Program-made: the position numbers and the translations under genes | Shown here: positions 36,068 to 44,858 of the stretch, piece after piece | Position numbering within the stretch: the stretch's first letter is position 1 | How the letters are laid out: every line of letters begins with the position of its first letter | Assembly (NCBI RefSeq): GCF_009707515.1 | Contig: NZ_WLYI01000008.1 | Location: forward strand, 62,001 to 126,000 | Length of the DNA: 64,000 bases | DNA from: Pseudomonas karstica | Lineage (GTDB): Bacteria; Pseudomonadota; Gammaproteobacteria; Pseudomonadales; Pseudomonadaceae | Direction of reading: 5' to 3' | Notes under the pieces: model-generated | What the model was told of the DNA's origin: nothing | The model's input: the letters and a program-made list of their open reading frames with translations, nothing else | Databases searched by the model: none

Positions 36068-38497
36068 ATGTCCCGCTCGCTCGACACTTTGTTGCGCCCC
36101 AGCCTGTTGGCCGTGGCCATTGCCCTCGGCGCCCCACTGGCCAGCACACCACTGATCGCCGCCGAACAAGCGTCCAGCGTGCGGGCCTACAACCTGCCCG
36201 CCGCACCGTTGTCCAGCACCCTGAACCAGATTGCCAGCCAGGCGGGCCTGGCGCTGACGCTGAATCCGGCGCTGGCATCGGGCAAGACCTCGGCTCCCGT
36301 CCAAGGCCAGTTCGATGCGCCGGGTGCATTGCGCGAAGCGTTGCGTGGCACCGGGTTGCAGTTGGAACAGAGCAGTGCGGGTACGTTCAGCCTGGTTGAG
36401 ATTCCCGATGGAGTCGTGGCGTTGCCGCAAACCAGCATTATTGGCCAGGGCAACTATGAAAGCGCTTGGGGACCGGTGGAGGGGTATGTTGCTACGCGTA
36501 CGGCGGCGGGTACGAAGACAGATACCGCACTGGTCGAAGCCCCGCGATCAATTTCCGTCGCCACCCGCAAGCAAATGCAGGACCGCAACGTCCAGAATCT
36601 CGATGACGCCGTCAAGTACATGCCCGGCATCGTTTCCGCCAGCTACGGCAGTGATACTCGCTACGACTGGATGCGCGTGCGCGGCTTCGAACCCACGCAG
36701 TTCCTCGATGGCCTGCCATTGCCAAGAGGCGTGTACGCCAACCCGAAAGCAGAGACCTGGAACCTCGACCGCATTGCTCTACTGCGTGGCCCGGCCTCCT
36801 CGGTCTATGGTCAAACCCCACCAGGCGGCCTCCTGGATATCGTCAGCCGGCGTCCCAGCGCTGAGTCGAGCAGTGCCATTCAGGTGCAATATGGCAGTGA
36901 CAATTACCGTCAAATCAATTTCGCCAGCACTGGCAAGATCGATGATGAAGGTCAGTTTCTCTACGGTGTCAGCGGCGTAGTGCGTGATGCCGGCACCCAG
37001 GTCGATCACATCGACAACAAGCGCTACAACATCGCCCCCAGCCTGACCTGGAATATCGACACCGACACCAAGCTGACCCTGCTCTCGCAGTTCACTCGCG
37101 ACGATACTGGGGCCACTAGTCAGTTCCTGCCGATAGTAGGCACCAAGATCAAATCGCCATTGGGTGAGGTGTCGCATCACAAGAACCTGGGCGACCCGGA
37201 CTACGAGTTCTACGACCGCACCTACTACGCACTGGGCTATGCCTTCGAACATCGCTTCAACGATACCTGGCAGTTCAAGCAGAACCTGCGTTACACCAAG
37301 TCGGAGCTGTCCTTCCAGCAACTGACCGTGGGCTCCTATGCTTACTCACCGGTTGACGCTGCGGGCAATATCAGCCGCTCGTCTACCAACGTCGACGAAA
37401 ACATTGGTCAATTCGCGGTCGACAATAACTTCCAGGCCGACTTCGCCACAGGTGACATCACCCACACCCTACTGCTCGGCCTGGATCATCAACGCACCGA
37501 CACCTCGTACCTGTCGATTTACGGTACCGCAGGGACCGTCAACATCTTCAACCCGGTCAACACCCAACCGGTGGTGCGCCCGGCACGCTCAACTGCGTAC
37601 TACGACTACAACCAGAAAACCGTGCAAACTGGTCTCTACGTGCAAGATCAGATGGCCCTGGACAAGTGGCGCCTAACGCTGGGCGGTCGTGAAGACTGGG
37701 TGCATCAAGGCACCACTTACTTCAACAAAAACGACGCGACCAACACTGACCGCAGCAAGAACTTCAGTGGCAACGCAGCGCTGAGCTACGTATTCGACTC
37801 GGGCTTTGTACCGTACATCTCCTACGCCGAATCGTTCCAGCCAGCGAGTAACGCTAGCGTCTCGCCGACCGAGTCGTACAAACCCACCGAAGGCAAGCAA
37901 TGGGAACTGGGGATCAAGTACCAGCCGCCCGGCTCAAACACCCTGCTCAGTGCTGCGGTCTACGACCTGACCCAGAAGAACGTGCTGGTCACCAGCTTCG
38001 GGGCCGGTGGCCAGTCGGTCACCAACCAAACCGGTGAAGTGAAGGTAAAAGGCCTGGAACTGGAAGCGGTATCTGACGTGACCGAGAACCTCAAGGTCAT
38101 CGCCGCTTACACCCTCGCTAAGTCCGAGGTGCAAAAAGGCCAATACAAAGGCAACCGCCTGCAACTGATGCCAAACCAGCAAGCCTCCCTGTGGACTGAC
38201 TACACTTGGCACACTGGCGTGCTCGACGGTTTCGGCATTGGCGCGGGTGCGCGCTACACCGGTAATACTTATGGCGACCAAGGCAATACCTGGCTGGGTA
38301 AGGCCAACGCCTACACGGTGTTCGATGCCGCTGTGCATTACGACCTCGGCCGCCTGGACAACAGTCTCAAAGGTGCATCCTTGAAGTTGAACGCCACCAA
38401 TTTGTTCGACAAGGACTACATTTCCACTTGTGATGCTTCCTATTGCTACTACGGCGACCAACGCAGCGTAGTAGCCAGCGCCACCTACCAATGGTAA
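36068..38497 (+). CDS. TonB-dependent siderophore receptor with N-terminal signalling (STN) domain
   Basis: 809 aa. Signal peptide at 1-32 (LLAVAIALGAPLASTPLIAA), STN/secretin-like signalling domain at about 38-115, TonB-box/plug from about 145 (VEAPRSISVATRKQMQDRN and PQFLDG region), then a 22-strand barrel ending in the aromatic YQW. The plug and barrel resemble FoxA/FiuA-type hydroxamate receptors, but the siderophore cannot be named. The STN domain and the adjacent sigma/FecR pair show it also signals. An AT-rich segment at 35970-36055 holds its promoter. Confidence 0.93.
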   Translation: MSRSLDTLLRPSLLAVAIALGAPLASTPLIAAEQASSVRAYNLPAAPLSSTLNQIASQAGLALTLNPALASGKTSAPVQGQFDAPGALREALRGTGLQLEQSSAGTFSLVEIPDGVVALPQTSIIGQGNYESAWGPVEGYVATRTAAGTKTDTALVEAPRSISVATRKQMQDRNVQNLDDAVKYMPGIVSASYGSDTRYDWMRVRGFEPTQFLDGLPLPRGVYANPKAETWNLDRIALLRGPASSVYGQTPPGGLLDIVSRRPSAESSSAIQVQYGSDNYRQINFASTGKIDDEGQFLYGVSGVVRDAGTQVDHIDNKRYNIAPSLTWNIDTDTKLTLLSQFTRDDTGATSQFLPIVGTKIKSPLGEVSHHKNLGDPDYEFYDRTYYALGYAFEHRFNDTWQFKQNLRYTKSELSFQQLTVGSYAYSPVDAAGNISRSSTNVDENIGQFAVDNNFQADFATGDITHTLLLGLDHQRTDTSYLSIYGTAGTVNIFNPVNTQPVVRPARSTAYYDYNQKTVQTGLYVQDQMALDKWRLTLGGREDWVHQGTTYFNKNDATNTDRSKNFSGNAALSYVFDSGFVPYISYAESFQPASNASVSPTESYKPTEGKQWELGIKYQPPGSNTLLSAAVYDLTQKNVLVTSFGAGGQSVTNQTGEVKVKGLELEAVSDVTENLKVIAAYTLAKSEVQKGQYKGNRLQLMPNQQASLWTDYTWHTGVLDGFGIGAGARYTGNTYGDQGNTWLGKANAYTVFDAAVHYDLGRLDNSLKGASLKLNATNLFDKDYISTCDASYCYYGDQRSVVASATYQW

Positions 38498-38515
38498 TCG
38501 GCTGAGTTAACAACC

Positions 38516-38545
38516 AAGCCGTCCCAAGAGGACGGCTTTTGGTTT
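38516..38545 (+). terminator. terminator after the receptor gene
   Basis: AAGCCGTCC at 38516-38524 pairs with GGACGGCTT at 38530-38538 around CAAGA, followed by TTGGTTT. It is 19 bp after the receptor stop. Confidence 0.8.
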
Positions 38546-38561
38546 GTCTGAAGGCTATGAA

Positions 38562-39665
38562 ATGAAAAGCAAAACCATCCGCCGCTGGTCCTTCATCCAC
38601 ACCTGGACCAGCCTCGTCTGCACCGTATTCCTGCTGATGCTCGCACTGACCGGCCTGCCGCTGATCTTTCACCATGAGATCGATCACCTGCTGGGCAACG
38701 AACCCGAGCTCAAGCAGATGCCGGCCGGTACCCCGCAACTGAACCTGGAGCAGCTTGTGGCCAAGGCCCAGGCCCATCGCCCGGGCGAGGCCATGCAATA
38801 CCTGGCCTGGGACGAGGATGACAAAAACGGTGTGATCGCGATCATGGCCGCCACGGCCGGCACCGAGCCCAATTCGTCCCACACCTTCATGCTCGACGCA
38901 CGCACCGGCGAGGCGGTGGAAACACCTTCAGCCAATGGCGGGCTGACCCTGTTCCTGCTGCGCCTGCATGTGGATATGTTCGCCGGTTTGCCCGGCAAGC
39001 TGCTGCTGGCGTTCATGGGCATTCTGTTTGTGCTGGCGATTGTTTCCGGCACGGTGCTGTACCTGCCATTCATGCGCCGCTTGAAGTTCGCCACCGTGCG
39101 TCAGGACAAATCCACTCGGCTGCGCTGGCTCGACCTGCACAATCTGCTCGGCGTGGTCACTCTGACCTGGGCCCTGGTGGTGGGTGTGACCGGTGTTATC
39201 AGCGCCTGTGCCGACTTGATCATCGCCGCCTGGCGCACAGACAGCCTGAGCGCAATGATCGAACCCTACAAAGGTGCGCCACCCCTGACGCTGCGCGCGC
39301 CGGCCACGGACTTGCTGAAGATCGCCGAAAAAGCCGCCCCCGGCATGGAGCCCGACTTTATCGCCTTCCCCGGCACGCGGTTTTCCAGCGAGCACCATTA
39401 CGCCGTGTTTATGAAAGGCAGCACCCACCTGACCTCGCACCTGCTCACGCCGGTGCTGATCGACGCCAGCAACCTGTCTGTCACCGCCATCGCCGAACGG
39501 CCGTGGTACATGGACGCCATGGGCATGTCCCAGCCGCTGCACTTTGGCGACTACGGCGGCATGCCGATGAAGATCCTCTGGGCGGTGCTGGATGTGCTGA
39601 CCATCATCGTGCTGGGCAGTGGCGTGTATCTGTGGCTGGTACGGCGCAAGGCGGGCAAGTCATGA
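38562..39665 (+). CDS. PepSY-associated transmembrane protein (siderophore reductase-like)
   Basis: 367 aa with four transmembrane segments; the first is WSFIHTWTSLVCTVFLLMLA, ending in the ALTGLPL motif. The His residues in the helices (IHTW, LRLHVD, DLHNLLG) resemble haem-binding pairs. PepSY-TM proteins next to receptors, such as FoxB, PiuB and FegB, are linked to reductive release of iron from siderophores in the inner membrane. The ATG at 38562 has GAAGG upstream; TTG at 38544 is less likely. It overlaps a 58-aa membrane gene by four bases. Confidence 0.87.
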   Translation: MKSKTIRRWSFIHTWTSLVCTVFLLMLALTGLPLIFHHEIDHLLGNEPELKQMPAGTPQLNLEQLVAKAQAHRPGEAMQYLAWDEDDKNGVIAIMAATAGTEPNSSHTFMLDARTGEAVETPSANGGLTLFLLRLHVDMFAGLPGKLLLAFMGILFVLAIVSGTVLYLPFMRRLKFATVRQDKSTRLRWLDLHNLLGVVTLTWALVVGVTGVISACADLIIAAWRTDSLSAMIEPYKGAPPLTLRAPATDLLKIAEKAAPGMEPDFIAFPGTRFSSEHHYAVFMKGSTHLTSHLLTPVLIDASNLSVTAIAERPWYMDAMGMSQPLHFGDYGGMPMKILWAVLDVLTIIVLGSGVYLWLVRRKAGKS

Positions 39666-39838
39666 GGCCAAGGCAGTCGAACTTCTGGAAGGTGTTCAGT
39701 ATTCCCCTGGGGATTGGCCTGCTCAGCGCGGCCGGGTTGTTTGCCGCGCTGCTGGGGGATGGCGTGTGGGATTCATGGAGCTGGGTCGGGCTGGGCATAC
39801 CGTCGGTGATTGGCAGTTGGGCGTTGCTCAAGCGTTGA
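39662..39838 (+). CDS. 58-aa membrane protein coupled to the PepSY gene
   Basis: Begins MRPRQSNFWKVFSIPLGIGL and ends SVIGSWALLKR. Two hydrophobic helices (residues about 10-30 and 40-55) with a short polar loop. Its ATG overlaps the PepSY stop (ATGA), so the two are co-translated. Small membrane partners of this kind are frequent downstream of PepSY reductases, which suggests an assembly or electron-transfer role, but no domain name can be given. Confidence 0.75.
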   Translation: MRPRQSNFWKVFSIPLGIGLLSAAGLFAALLGDGVWDSWSWVGLGIPSVIGSWALLKR

Positions 39839-39868
39839 GCTAGGCTAGGCCTTTTCCGAGGATTCTTC

Positions 39869-40498
39869 ATGTCAGCTCCCAGCATGACGTTGTTCCACAA
39901 TCCCGCTTCGCCCTTCGTGCGCAAAGTCCTGGTGCTGCTCCATGAGACCGGCCAGCAGGACCGGGTTGCCCTGCAGACCGTCCTGGTCACGCCGATCAAC
40001 CCGATCGAGCAGTTGAACGACGGTAACCCGCTGGGCAAGATCCCGGCGCTGCGCCTGGCTGACGGCAACATGCTGCACGACAGTCGGGTGATCTTCGATT
40101 ACTTCGATCACCAGCACGTCGGCAACCCGTTGATTCCCCGTGACGGCTCGGCCCGCTGGCGGCGCCTGACCCTGGCCTCGACCGCCGACGGAATCATGGA
40201 TGCGGCAGTGGTGGTGCGTTATGAAACCGCCCTGCGCCCGGCGGAAAAACACTGGGAACAATGGCTGGAGGAACAGCGCAACAAGATCCGTCGCGCCCTC
40301 GGCATGCTGGAACAGGACGCCATCGCCGAACTGACCAGCCATTTTGACGTTGCCGCCATCAGCGTGGCCTGTGCCTTGGGCTACCTGGACTACCGCCACC
40401 CGGATATGCAATGGCGGTCCAGCCATCCGCAGTTGGCCGCCTGGTACACCGAAGTCAGCCTGCGGCCGTCGATGATGGCGACCCAACCGCCGGTTTGA
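39869..40498 (+). CDS. glutathione S-transferase family protein
   Basis: 209 aa. The thioredoxin-like N-terminal domain reads MTLFHNPASPFVRKVLVLLH with the S-x-x-V-R-K start of the cis-proline region, GKIPALRLADG, and HDSRVIFDYFD. The all-helical C-terminal domain follows from about residue 90. The catalytic residue is probably Ser12 or Ser15 near the start. GAGGA lies six to ten bases before the ATG. No partner operon. Confidence 0.9.
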   Translation: MSAPSMTLFHNPASPFVRKVLVLLHETGQQDRVALQTVLVTPINPIEQLNDGNPLGKIPALRLADGNMLHDSRVIFDYFDHQHVGNPLIPRDGSARWRRLTLASTADGIMDAAVVVRYETALRPAEKHWEQWLEEQRNKIRRALGMLEQDAIAELTSHFDVAAISVACALGYLDYRHPDMQWRSSHPQLAAWYTEVSLRPSMMATQPPV

Positions 40499-40595
40499 TC
40501 ACCGGCTTGTGCGGCGCAGGGAACAACGCGGTAATCCTCGCCACCAACTGCTCCCTTACGCGCTGATCCTCGCGCAACCCCAACGACCTACTCAT
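40455..40595 (-). CDS. possible 46-aa protein overlapping the creD stop
   Basis: MSRSLGLREDQRVREQLVAR followed by ITALFPAPHKPVIKPAVGSP and SSTAAG. Its ATG overlaps the last codons of creD by eight bases, but its 3' part lies antisense to the end of the glutathione transferase gene (40455-40498). No recognised family. It could be a coupled accessory of creBCD or a chance ORF. Confidence 0.3.
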   Translation of the reverse strand: MSRSLGLREDQRVREQLVARITALFPAPHKPVIKPAVGSPSSTAAG

Positions 40596-41964
40596 GCGCC
40601 GCCTCCAGGTCAAACACCATGGGCTCGGCGCCCTTGCGCTTGCCCACGCCATACCAGTCCAGTTTGCGCGTCAGTACCATCACGGTTCCCAGCAGGCCGA
40701 ACAGCAACAGCGAGCCCATCAACAGCGCGTAATCCTCGGCACTCAACAGCCCGTACAGCAAGCCATACAATGCCGCCAATCCCGCCGAAAACCCCAGGCC
40801 ATGGGCCAGGCTGCGCAGCACGTGGCAGACATAAAAACCGATCAGCACCACGCAGGCACTGGCCGACAACAGGTACGCCAGGGCAAAGCCGATATGCTCG
40901 GACAGTGACAATAACAGCAGGTAGAAAAACGCCAGGGCCACCCCCACCAATGCGTACTGAATCGGGTGCACCGCCAGGCTCTTGAGTACCTCGAACAGAA
41001 AGAAACCGGCAAAGGTCAGGGCGATAAACAGCAACGCATATTTGATCGCCCGGTCGCTCTTGAGGTACTGATCCACCGGGTCGATAAAGCTCACGCCGAA
41101 GCTGCGGCCGTTGAAATCTTCACAGCCGCGTTCCGACAGGCAGCCGCGCAGGACCTCTTCAAGGTTGGTGGAAAAAAACGAGGCCTGCCAATTGGCGGTG
41201 AAGCCTTTGTCGGTGATCTCTCGCTGGGCTGGCAGGAAGTTGCCGATAAAACTGGGATGCGGCCAGTTGGACGCAAGTTTCACCTGGCTGGTCTTGCCCA
41301 CCGGCACCACTTGCAGTTGCTCGGTGCCTTGCAGGCGCAGGTCAAAAGCAAAGTCCAGCGGCGCAGGTTTTTGACGGTTTTGCTCGGGCAGCATCACGTG
41401 CACGCCCTCCCCCAGCCAATCCACTTGGGTTCCCGGCGAGAACTCCAGGCGCTGGCTGCCCAGCTCCAGTTTCAGCGCATTCTCGATGCCGCGAATATCG
41501 CTGATGCCCACCGCCAGAAACGCCTGGTCAAACTGGTAATCGGCAAAATTTTCACGGATGCCCAACTGCGCCGGCAAAACAAAACGCCCGCTGATGCGGT
41601 TATCGGCATGGAACAGCCGCGCCTGGTAGATGCCCCGGGCCCGCAGTTCGGTTTGCACCTGGCCGTCGAGTTCAAAGTGCTCCGGCAGGAAATACAGACG
41701 ACCGCGCACTTCCCGGGTTTGCTCGTAGCGCTTGTTGAGTTTTTCATTGAGCTTCCACTCACGAAGGGTCTTGCGATAAGGCACCACCATCACTGGCCCA
41801 CTCAAGCGCTGGCTGTAGCTGGAACTGCGGGCAATATCCATCAACACGCCGTCGCGCAACTGCTGGCGGTCATTGATGATGCCGTCGATCATCAGCAACG
41901 GAATCAGCAACAGCAGGATCAGTAGTGCGATGGCACCGAGTTTGAATAGCAGGCTGCGGTTCAT
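40588..41964 (-). CDS. creD: CreD, inner-membrane protein of the Cre regulon
   Basis: 458 aa. N-terminal transmembrane helix (residues 8-26), a long periplasmic domain (ILMDIARSSSYSQRLSGPVM region), and at least six C-terminal transmembrane helices, for example YALLFIALTFAGFFLFEVL and YALLMGSLLLFGLL. CreD is a CreBC-controlled membrane protein tied to envelope integrity and beta-lactam response; its biochemical role is unknown. The frame is open to 42000, but ATG at 41964 has AGGGAGAG just upstream. That ribosome binding site lies in a perfect hairpin. Third gene of creB-creC-creD. Confidence 0.93.
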   Translation of the reverse strand: MNRSLLFKLGAIALLILLLLIPLLMIDGIINDRQQLRDGVLMDIARSSSYSQRLSGPVMVVPYRKTLREWKLNEKLNKRYEQTREVRGRLYFLPEHFELDGQVQTELRARGIYQARLFHADNRISGRFVLPAQLGIRENFADYQFDQAFLAVGISDIRGIENALKLELGSQRLEFSPGTQVDWLGEGVHVMLPEQNRQKPAPLDFAFDLRLQGTEQLQVVPVGKTSQVKLASNWPHPSFIGNFLPAQREITDKGFTANWQASFFSTNLEEVLRGCLSERGCEDFNGRSFGVSFIDPVDQYLKSDRAIKYALLFIALTFAGFFLFEVLKSLAVHPIQYALVGVALAFFYLLLLSLSEHIGFALAYLLSASACVVLIGFYVCHVLRSLAHGLGFSAGLAALYGLLYGLLSAEDYALLMGSLLLFGLLGTVMVLTRKLDWYGVGKRKGAEPMVFDLEAAHE

Positions 41965-41968
41965 GGAT

Positions 41969-41993
41969 CTCTCCCTGTTTGAATGAGGGAGAG
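41969..41993 (-). promoter_or_regulatory. hairpin sequestering the creD ribosome binding site
   Basis: On the minus strand, CTCTCCCT at 41993-41986 and AGGGAGAG at 41976-41969 form a perfect 8-bp stem with a 9-nt loop. The 3' arm is the creD Shine-Dalgarno. It lies between the creC stop (42017) and the creD ATG (41964). Confidence 0.6.
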
Positions 41994-42016
41994 TCTGCAA
42001 GCGCTGTGTGGGGGAT

Positions 42017-43456
42017 TTATGTGGGGAGTGTGGAGACTGTGTGGAGATGCAGCACCACCTGCACGCCGCCCGGCACGTTACCGATCTGCAACGTGCCGCC
42101 GTGCAGCTTCATCACCTCCTCGACAAAGTTGAGGCCCAGGCCAGTGCTTTTGCGACCGCTGGCCGGGCGCGGCAGGGAATAGAAACGCTCGCTCAAGCGC
42201 GGCAAGGCGTACTCCGGGATGGGCTCGGCCTGGTTGAACAGATACAAGAGCACATCAGCGTTACGCACTTGGGCAGTGAAGCGCAGTGCACCACCCGGCG
42301 GAGTGAAATCCAGGGTGTTTTCCAGCAAGTTACCCAAGGCTTGGCGCAACAGGAACGGCTCACCGAACACCCGCACATCCGCTGCAATCGACTGTTCAAC
42401 CTGCAAACCTGCCCCTTCGATTCGCGCGCACTGGGCCTGGAGCACTTCGTCCACCAGCGCGGCCAACGACACGCTGGCCTGATCTTCCAGGCCTTGGCGC
42501 TGCTCAACCTGGGCCAGGTTCAACAGCCGTTCGATCAACTGCTGCAAGCGCGCACTTTCACTGTCGATATTGCTGACGAAACGCTGCTGCTGAGCATGAG
42601 ACATATCGCCCTGCAACAGCTCTGCCGCACCACGAATCGCCGCCAGCGGACTTTTCAGTTCATGAGTCAGGGTGTGCACATAACGCTCGACATAGGCTTT
42701 GCCTTCCAGTTGAGTGCGCATGTGCTCGACCGCGCTCGACAACTGCTCCAGTTCGCCACCCCGGTAATGCGGCAACTCGGCGCGACGCCCCTCGCTCACC
42801 GCCTGGGCGTAAACCGTCAGCCGGCGCAACGCGACACTCAGCCACCACGACAGCAACGCCCCGAACAGCAGGCCCAGGCCCACCAGTCCGGCGCCGTACC
42901 ACAGCAGGCGGTTCTCGGTGCGGTCGACATAAGGTTGCAGCGAACTGTTGGGCTTGGCCACGGTGACCACGCCAATGACCTGCCCGTTATCGCGGATCGG
43001 CGCACCAACGTGCATCACCGATGACGCCGGGTTATCGATCTCGCTGCGGGTCGAACGGGCGCCGTATTCGCCCCGCAGGGTCAGGTAGACATCGTTCCAT
43101 TTCGAATAATCCTGCCCCACTGCTTCGCCCGTGGAGTCCAGCAACACAATGCCCTTGGCGTCGGTGACATAGATACGGTGGTTGACCTGATTCTTCGGCA
43201 AGCCCCAGATGGTGGCGCCCGGCCGACGGCTGCCGTAAGCCTTGAGCAACTGCGGCCAGTGGCTCTGGCCGAGGGTGCCGTGCTTGACGTCTTCGCGCAG
43301 GACTTCTGCCAACAGGTTGGCGGTGTCCACCAGGGTTTCTTCGGTGGATTGGCGCACCCCTGGGCGGATTTCCTTCATGACCGTGTTGAGCACGAAGTAA
43401 CCCGTCAGGCCGATAAACAGCGCATAGACCAGGAAAAATCGAACCCCCAGGCGCAT
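42017..43456 (-). CDS. creC: CreC, sensor histidine kinase
   Basis: 479 aa. Two transmembrane helices at about 7-27 and 185-207 flank a periplasmic sensor domain; HAMP follows to about 255. Phospho-acceptor His265 is in HTLTHELKSP. N-box QALGNLLENTLDF, G-boxes in GLGLNFV. It pairs with CreB and responds to cell-wall perturbation or carbon state. Its start overlaps the creB stop (TGATG). Confidence 0.95.
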   Translation of the reverse strand: MRLGVRFFLVYALFIGLTGYFVLNTVMKEIRPGVRQSTEETLVDTANLLAEVLREDVKHGTLGQSHWPQLLKAYGSRRPGATIWGLPKNQVNHRIYVTDAKGIVLLDSTGEAVGQDYSKWNDVYLTLRGEYGARSTRSEIDNPASSVMHVGAPIRDNGQVIGVVTVAKPNSSLQPYVDRTENRLLWYGAGLVGLGLLFGALLSWWLSVALRRLTVYAQAVSEGRRAELPHYRGGELEQLSSAVEHMRTQLEGKAYVERYVHTLTHELKSPLAAIRGAAELLQGDMSHAQQQRFVSNIDSESARLQQLIERLLNLAQVEQRQGLEDQASVSLAALVDEVLQAQCARIEGAGLQVEQSIAADVRVFGEPFLLRQALGNLLENTLDFTPPGGALRFTAQVRNADVLLYLFNQAEPIPEYALPRLSERFYSLPRPASGRKSTGLGLNFVEEVMKLHGGTLQIGNVPGGVQVVLHLHTVSTLPT

Positions 43457-44124
43457 CAGCTGTGGCCCGGGCTGTAGCTGTAGCCAAGGCCGCGGTGGGT
43501 CTGGATCGGCTCGGCATCGGGCGCCACAGTGCGTAACTTGCTGCGCAGGCTTTTGATATGGCTGTCGATATTGCGTTCGTAGCCGACATCGACGGCGACA
43601 CCCACGGCATCCAACAGCTGCTCGCGGCTGAACACCCGTTCGGGCTGCTCCAACAGACAGTTCAGCAGCCGGAACTCGTGACGGGTCAGGCTCAACGATT
43701 GCCCGCGATAGTTGATCTGCATGCGTTGCAGGTCCACCTGGAATACGCTCAGCGCAACACCCGGTACCACTCGCTTGAGAATCGCCCGCACCCGCGCCGC
43801 GACTTCCCGAGGGCTGAAGGGCTTGACCACATAATCGTCGGCGCCAATCTCCAGGCCCACCACCCGATCAATCTCGCCGTCCCGGGCACTGAGGAACATC
43901 ACCGGCACTTCGCTGAAGCGGCGCAATTGCTTGCAGGTTTCAAAACCGCTGATGTCTGGCAGGCCGATGTCGAGAATGATCAGGTCTGCCGGGCTCTGGC
44001 GCTGATGCTCAAGCGCGGCCTGGCCAAGACTCAGCCAGGTGGTGGTGAAACCTTCGCCTTGCAGGGCAAAAACCAGCGTGTCGGCTATCGCCGCTTCGTC
44101 TTCGACAATCAGGATATGAGGCAT
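43456..44124 (-). CDS. creB: CreB, response regulator (OmpR/PhoB class)
   Basis: 222 aa. Receiver domain with phospho-acceptor Asp52 in LIILDIGLPDISG, Lys in VVKPFSPREVAAR, then a winged-helix DNA-binding domain (INYRGQSLSLTRHEFRLLNC, GVAVDVGYERNIDSHIKSL) from about residue 125. The frame extends to 44172, but the ATG at 44124 gives the canonical MPHILIVEDE start. Known CreB sites are TTCAC direct repeats. First gene of the creBCD operon. Confidence 0.95.
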   Translation of the reverse strand: MPHILIVEDEAAIADTLVFALQGEGFTTTWLSLGQAALEHQRQSPADLIILDIGLPDISGFETCKQLRRFSEVPVMFLSARDGEIDRVVGLEIGADDYVVKPFSPREVAARVRAILKRVVPGVALSVFQVDLQRMQINYRGQSLSLTRHEFRLLNCLLEQPERVFSREQLLDAVGVAVDVGYERNIDSHIKSLRSKLRTVAPDAEPIQTHRGLGYSYSPGHS

Positions 44125-44182
44125 GGCATCCGAGCACAGGGAGGCAAAGGTGAACGGTGCCCCATGCCTCATGCCGCGTCAA

Positions 44183-44683
44183 TCAGCAGTCGGGCTTGTC
44201 AGCCGTGTAGCGACGGGCCGGGTTCACGGCAGCGCCGAACTCACGCAGCGCCTTGGCGCCAATCAACAGCGGATAGTTGAAGCTGCTGCGGTCGGTGAGG
44301 TTGACCTCCACCGTACGCTTGACGTTGCCCAGGCACATTTCCAGGTCAATCACCGGGCGTTTGGCGACGCTGGCGTCATCCTTGTCTTCGTCCTCGTCGG
44401 CACGGCTCTTGATCTTGCTGATCCGCGCGACTTTATGCTCGTAGACCTTGTTACTGGTGTCCTTGCCGTTCAGACGAAAACGCACCCAATCGTCGCCGTC
44501 ACGGGTAAAGGTCTCGATATCCTTGGCCGACAACGAGGCGGTCAATGCACCGGTGTCCATCTTGGCTTTGAACGTTTCACCGATTTCCGGCAGTTGGATG
44601 TACTCGTAGCGCCCGTACAGGGTCGGTTCGGCGGCCATGACCGGAAGCGTCACGAGGGCTAGCAAGGCAAGGATCGATTTCAC
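44183..44683 (-). CDS. retropepsin-like (Zn-protease/DUF785) periplasmic protein
   Basis: 166 aa from GTG at 44683. Signal peptide (KSILALLALVTLPVMA-A), then the ATP-dependent Zn-protease/DUF785 fold: aspartic-protease-like motif KMDTGALTASL, and LLIGAKALREF near the end. An acidic loop (ADEDEDKDDAS) lies in the middle. In E. coli RimB/YccK-like members the enzymatic role is uncertain. An AAGGAA precedes the GTG by about 11 bases; a longer TTG start at 44713 is not favoured. It lies upstream of creB on the same strand. Confidence 0.83.
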   Translation of the reverse strand: MKSILALLALVTLPVMAAEPTLYGRYEYIQLPEIGETFKAKMDTGALTASLSAKDIETFTRDGDDWVRFRLNGKDTSNKVYEHKVARISKIKSRADEDEDKDDASVAKRPVIDLEMCLGNVKRTVEVNLTDRSSFNYPLLIGAKALREFGAAVNPARRYTADKPDC

Positions 44684-44858
44684 GTAGGTGGTTTCCTTGA
44701 AATAGGTGGACAAATTCTAGACCGCATAAACAGGCCTTAGTTGAATCAACGAGCATACCCAACGCAAAGTGAAACATTTGTCGTGGGGGACTTGCGATTT
44801 GGCCTCTAGACTGAAGTCTGCTTATCATGAGCTGCCCAAAGATTACCAAGAGTTGCTT

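Noticed and set aside
44125-44182. CreB binding site (TTCAC-N6-TTCAC) upstream of creB
   Set aside because: Only a single TTCAC-like half (GTGAACGG on the plus strand) is visible near 44150; the direct repeat is not present there.
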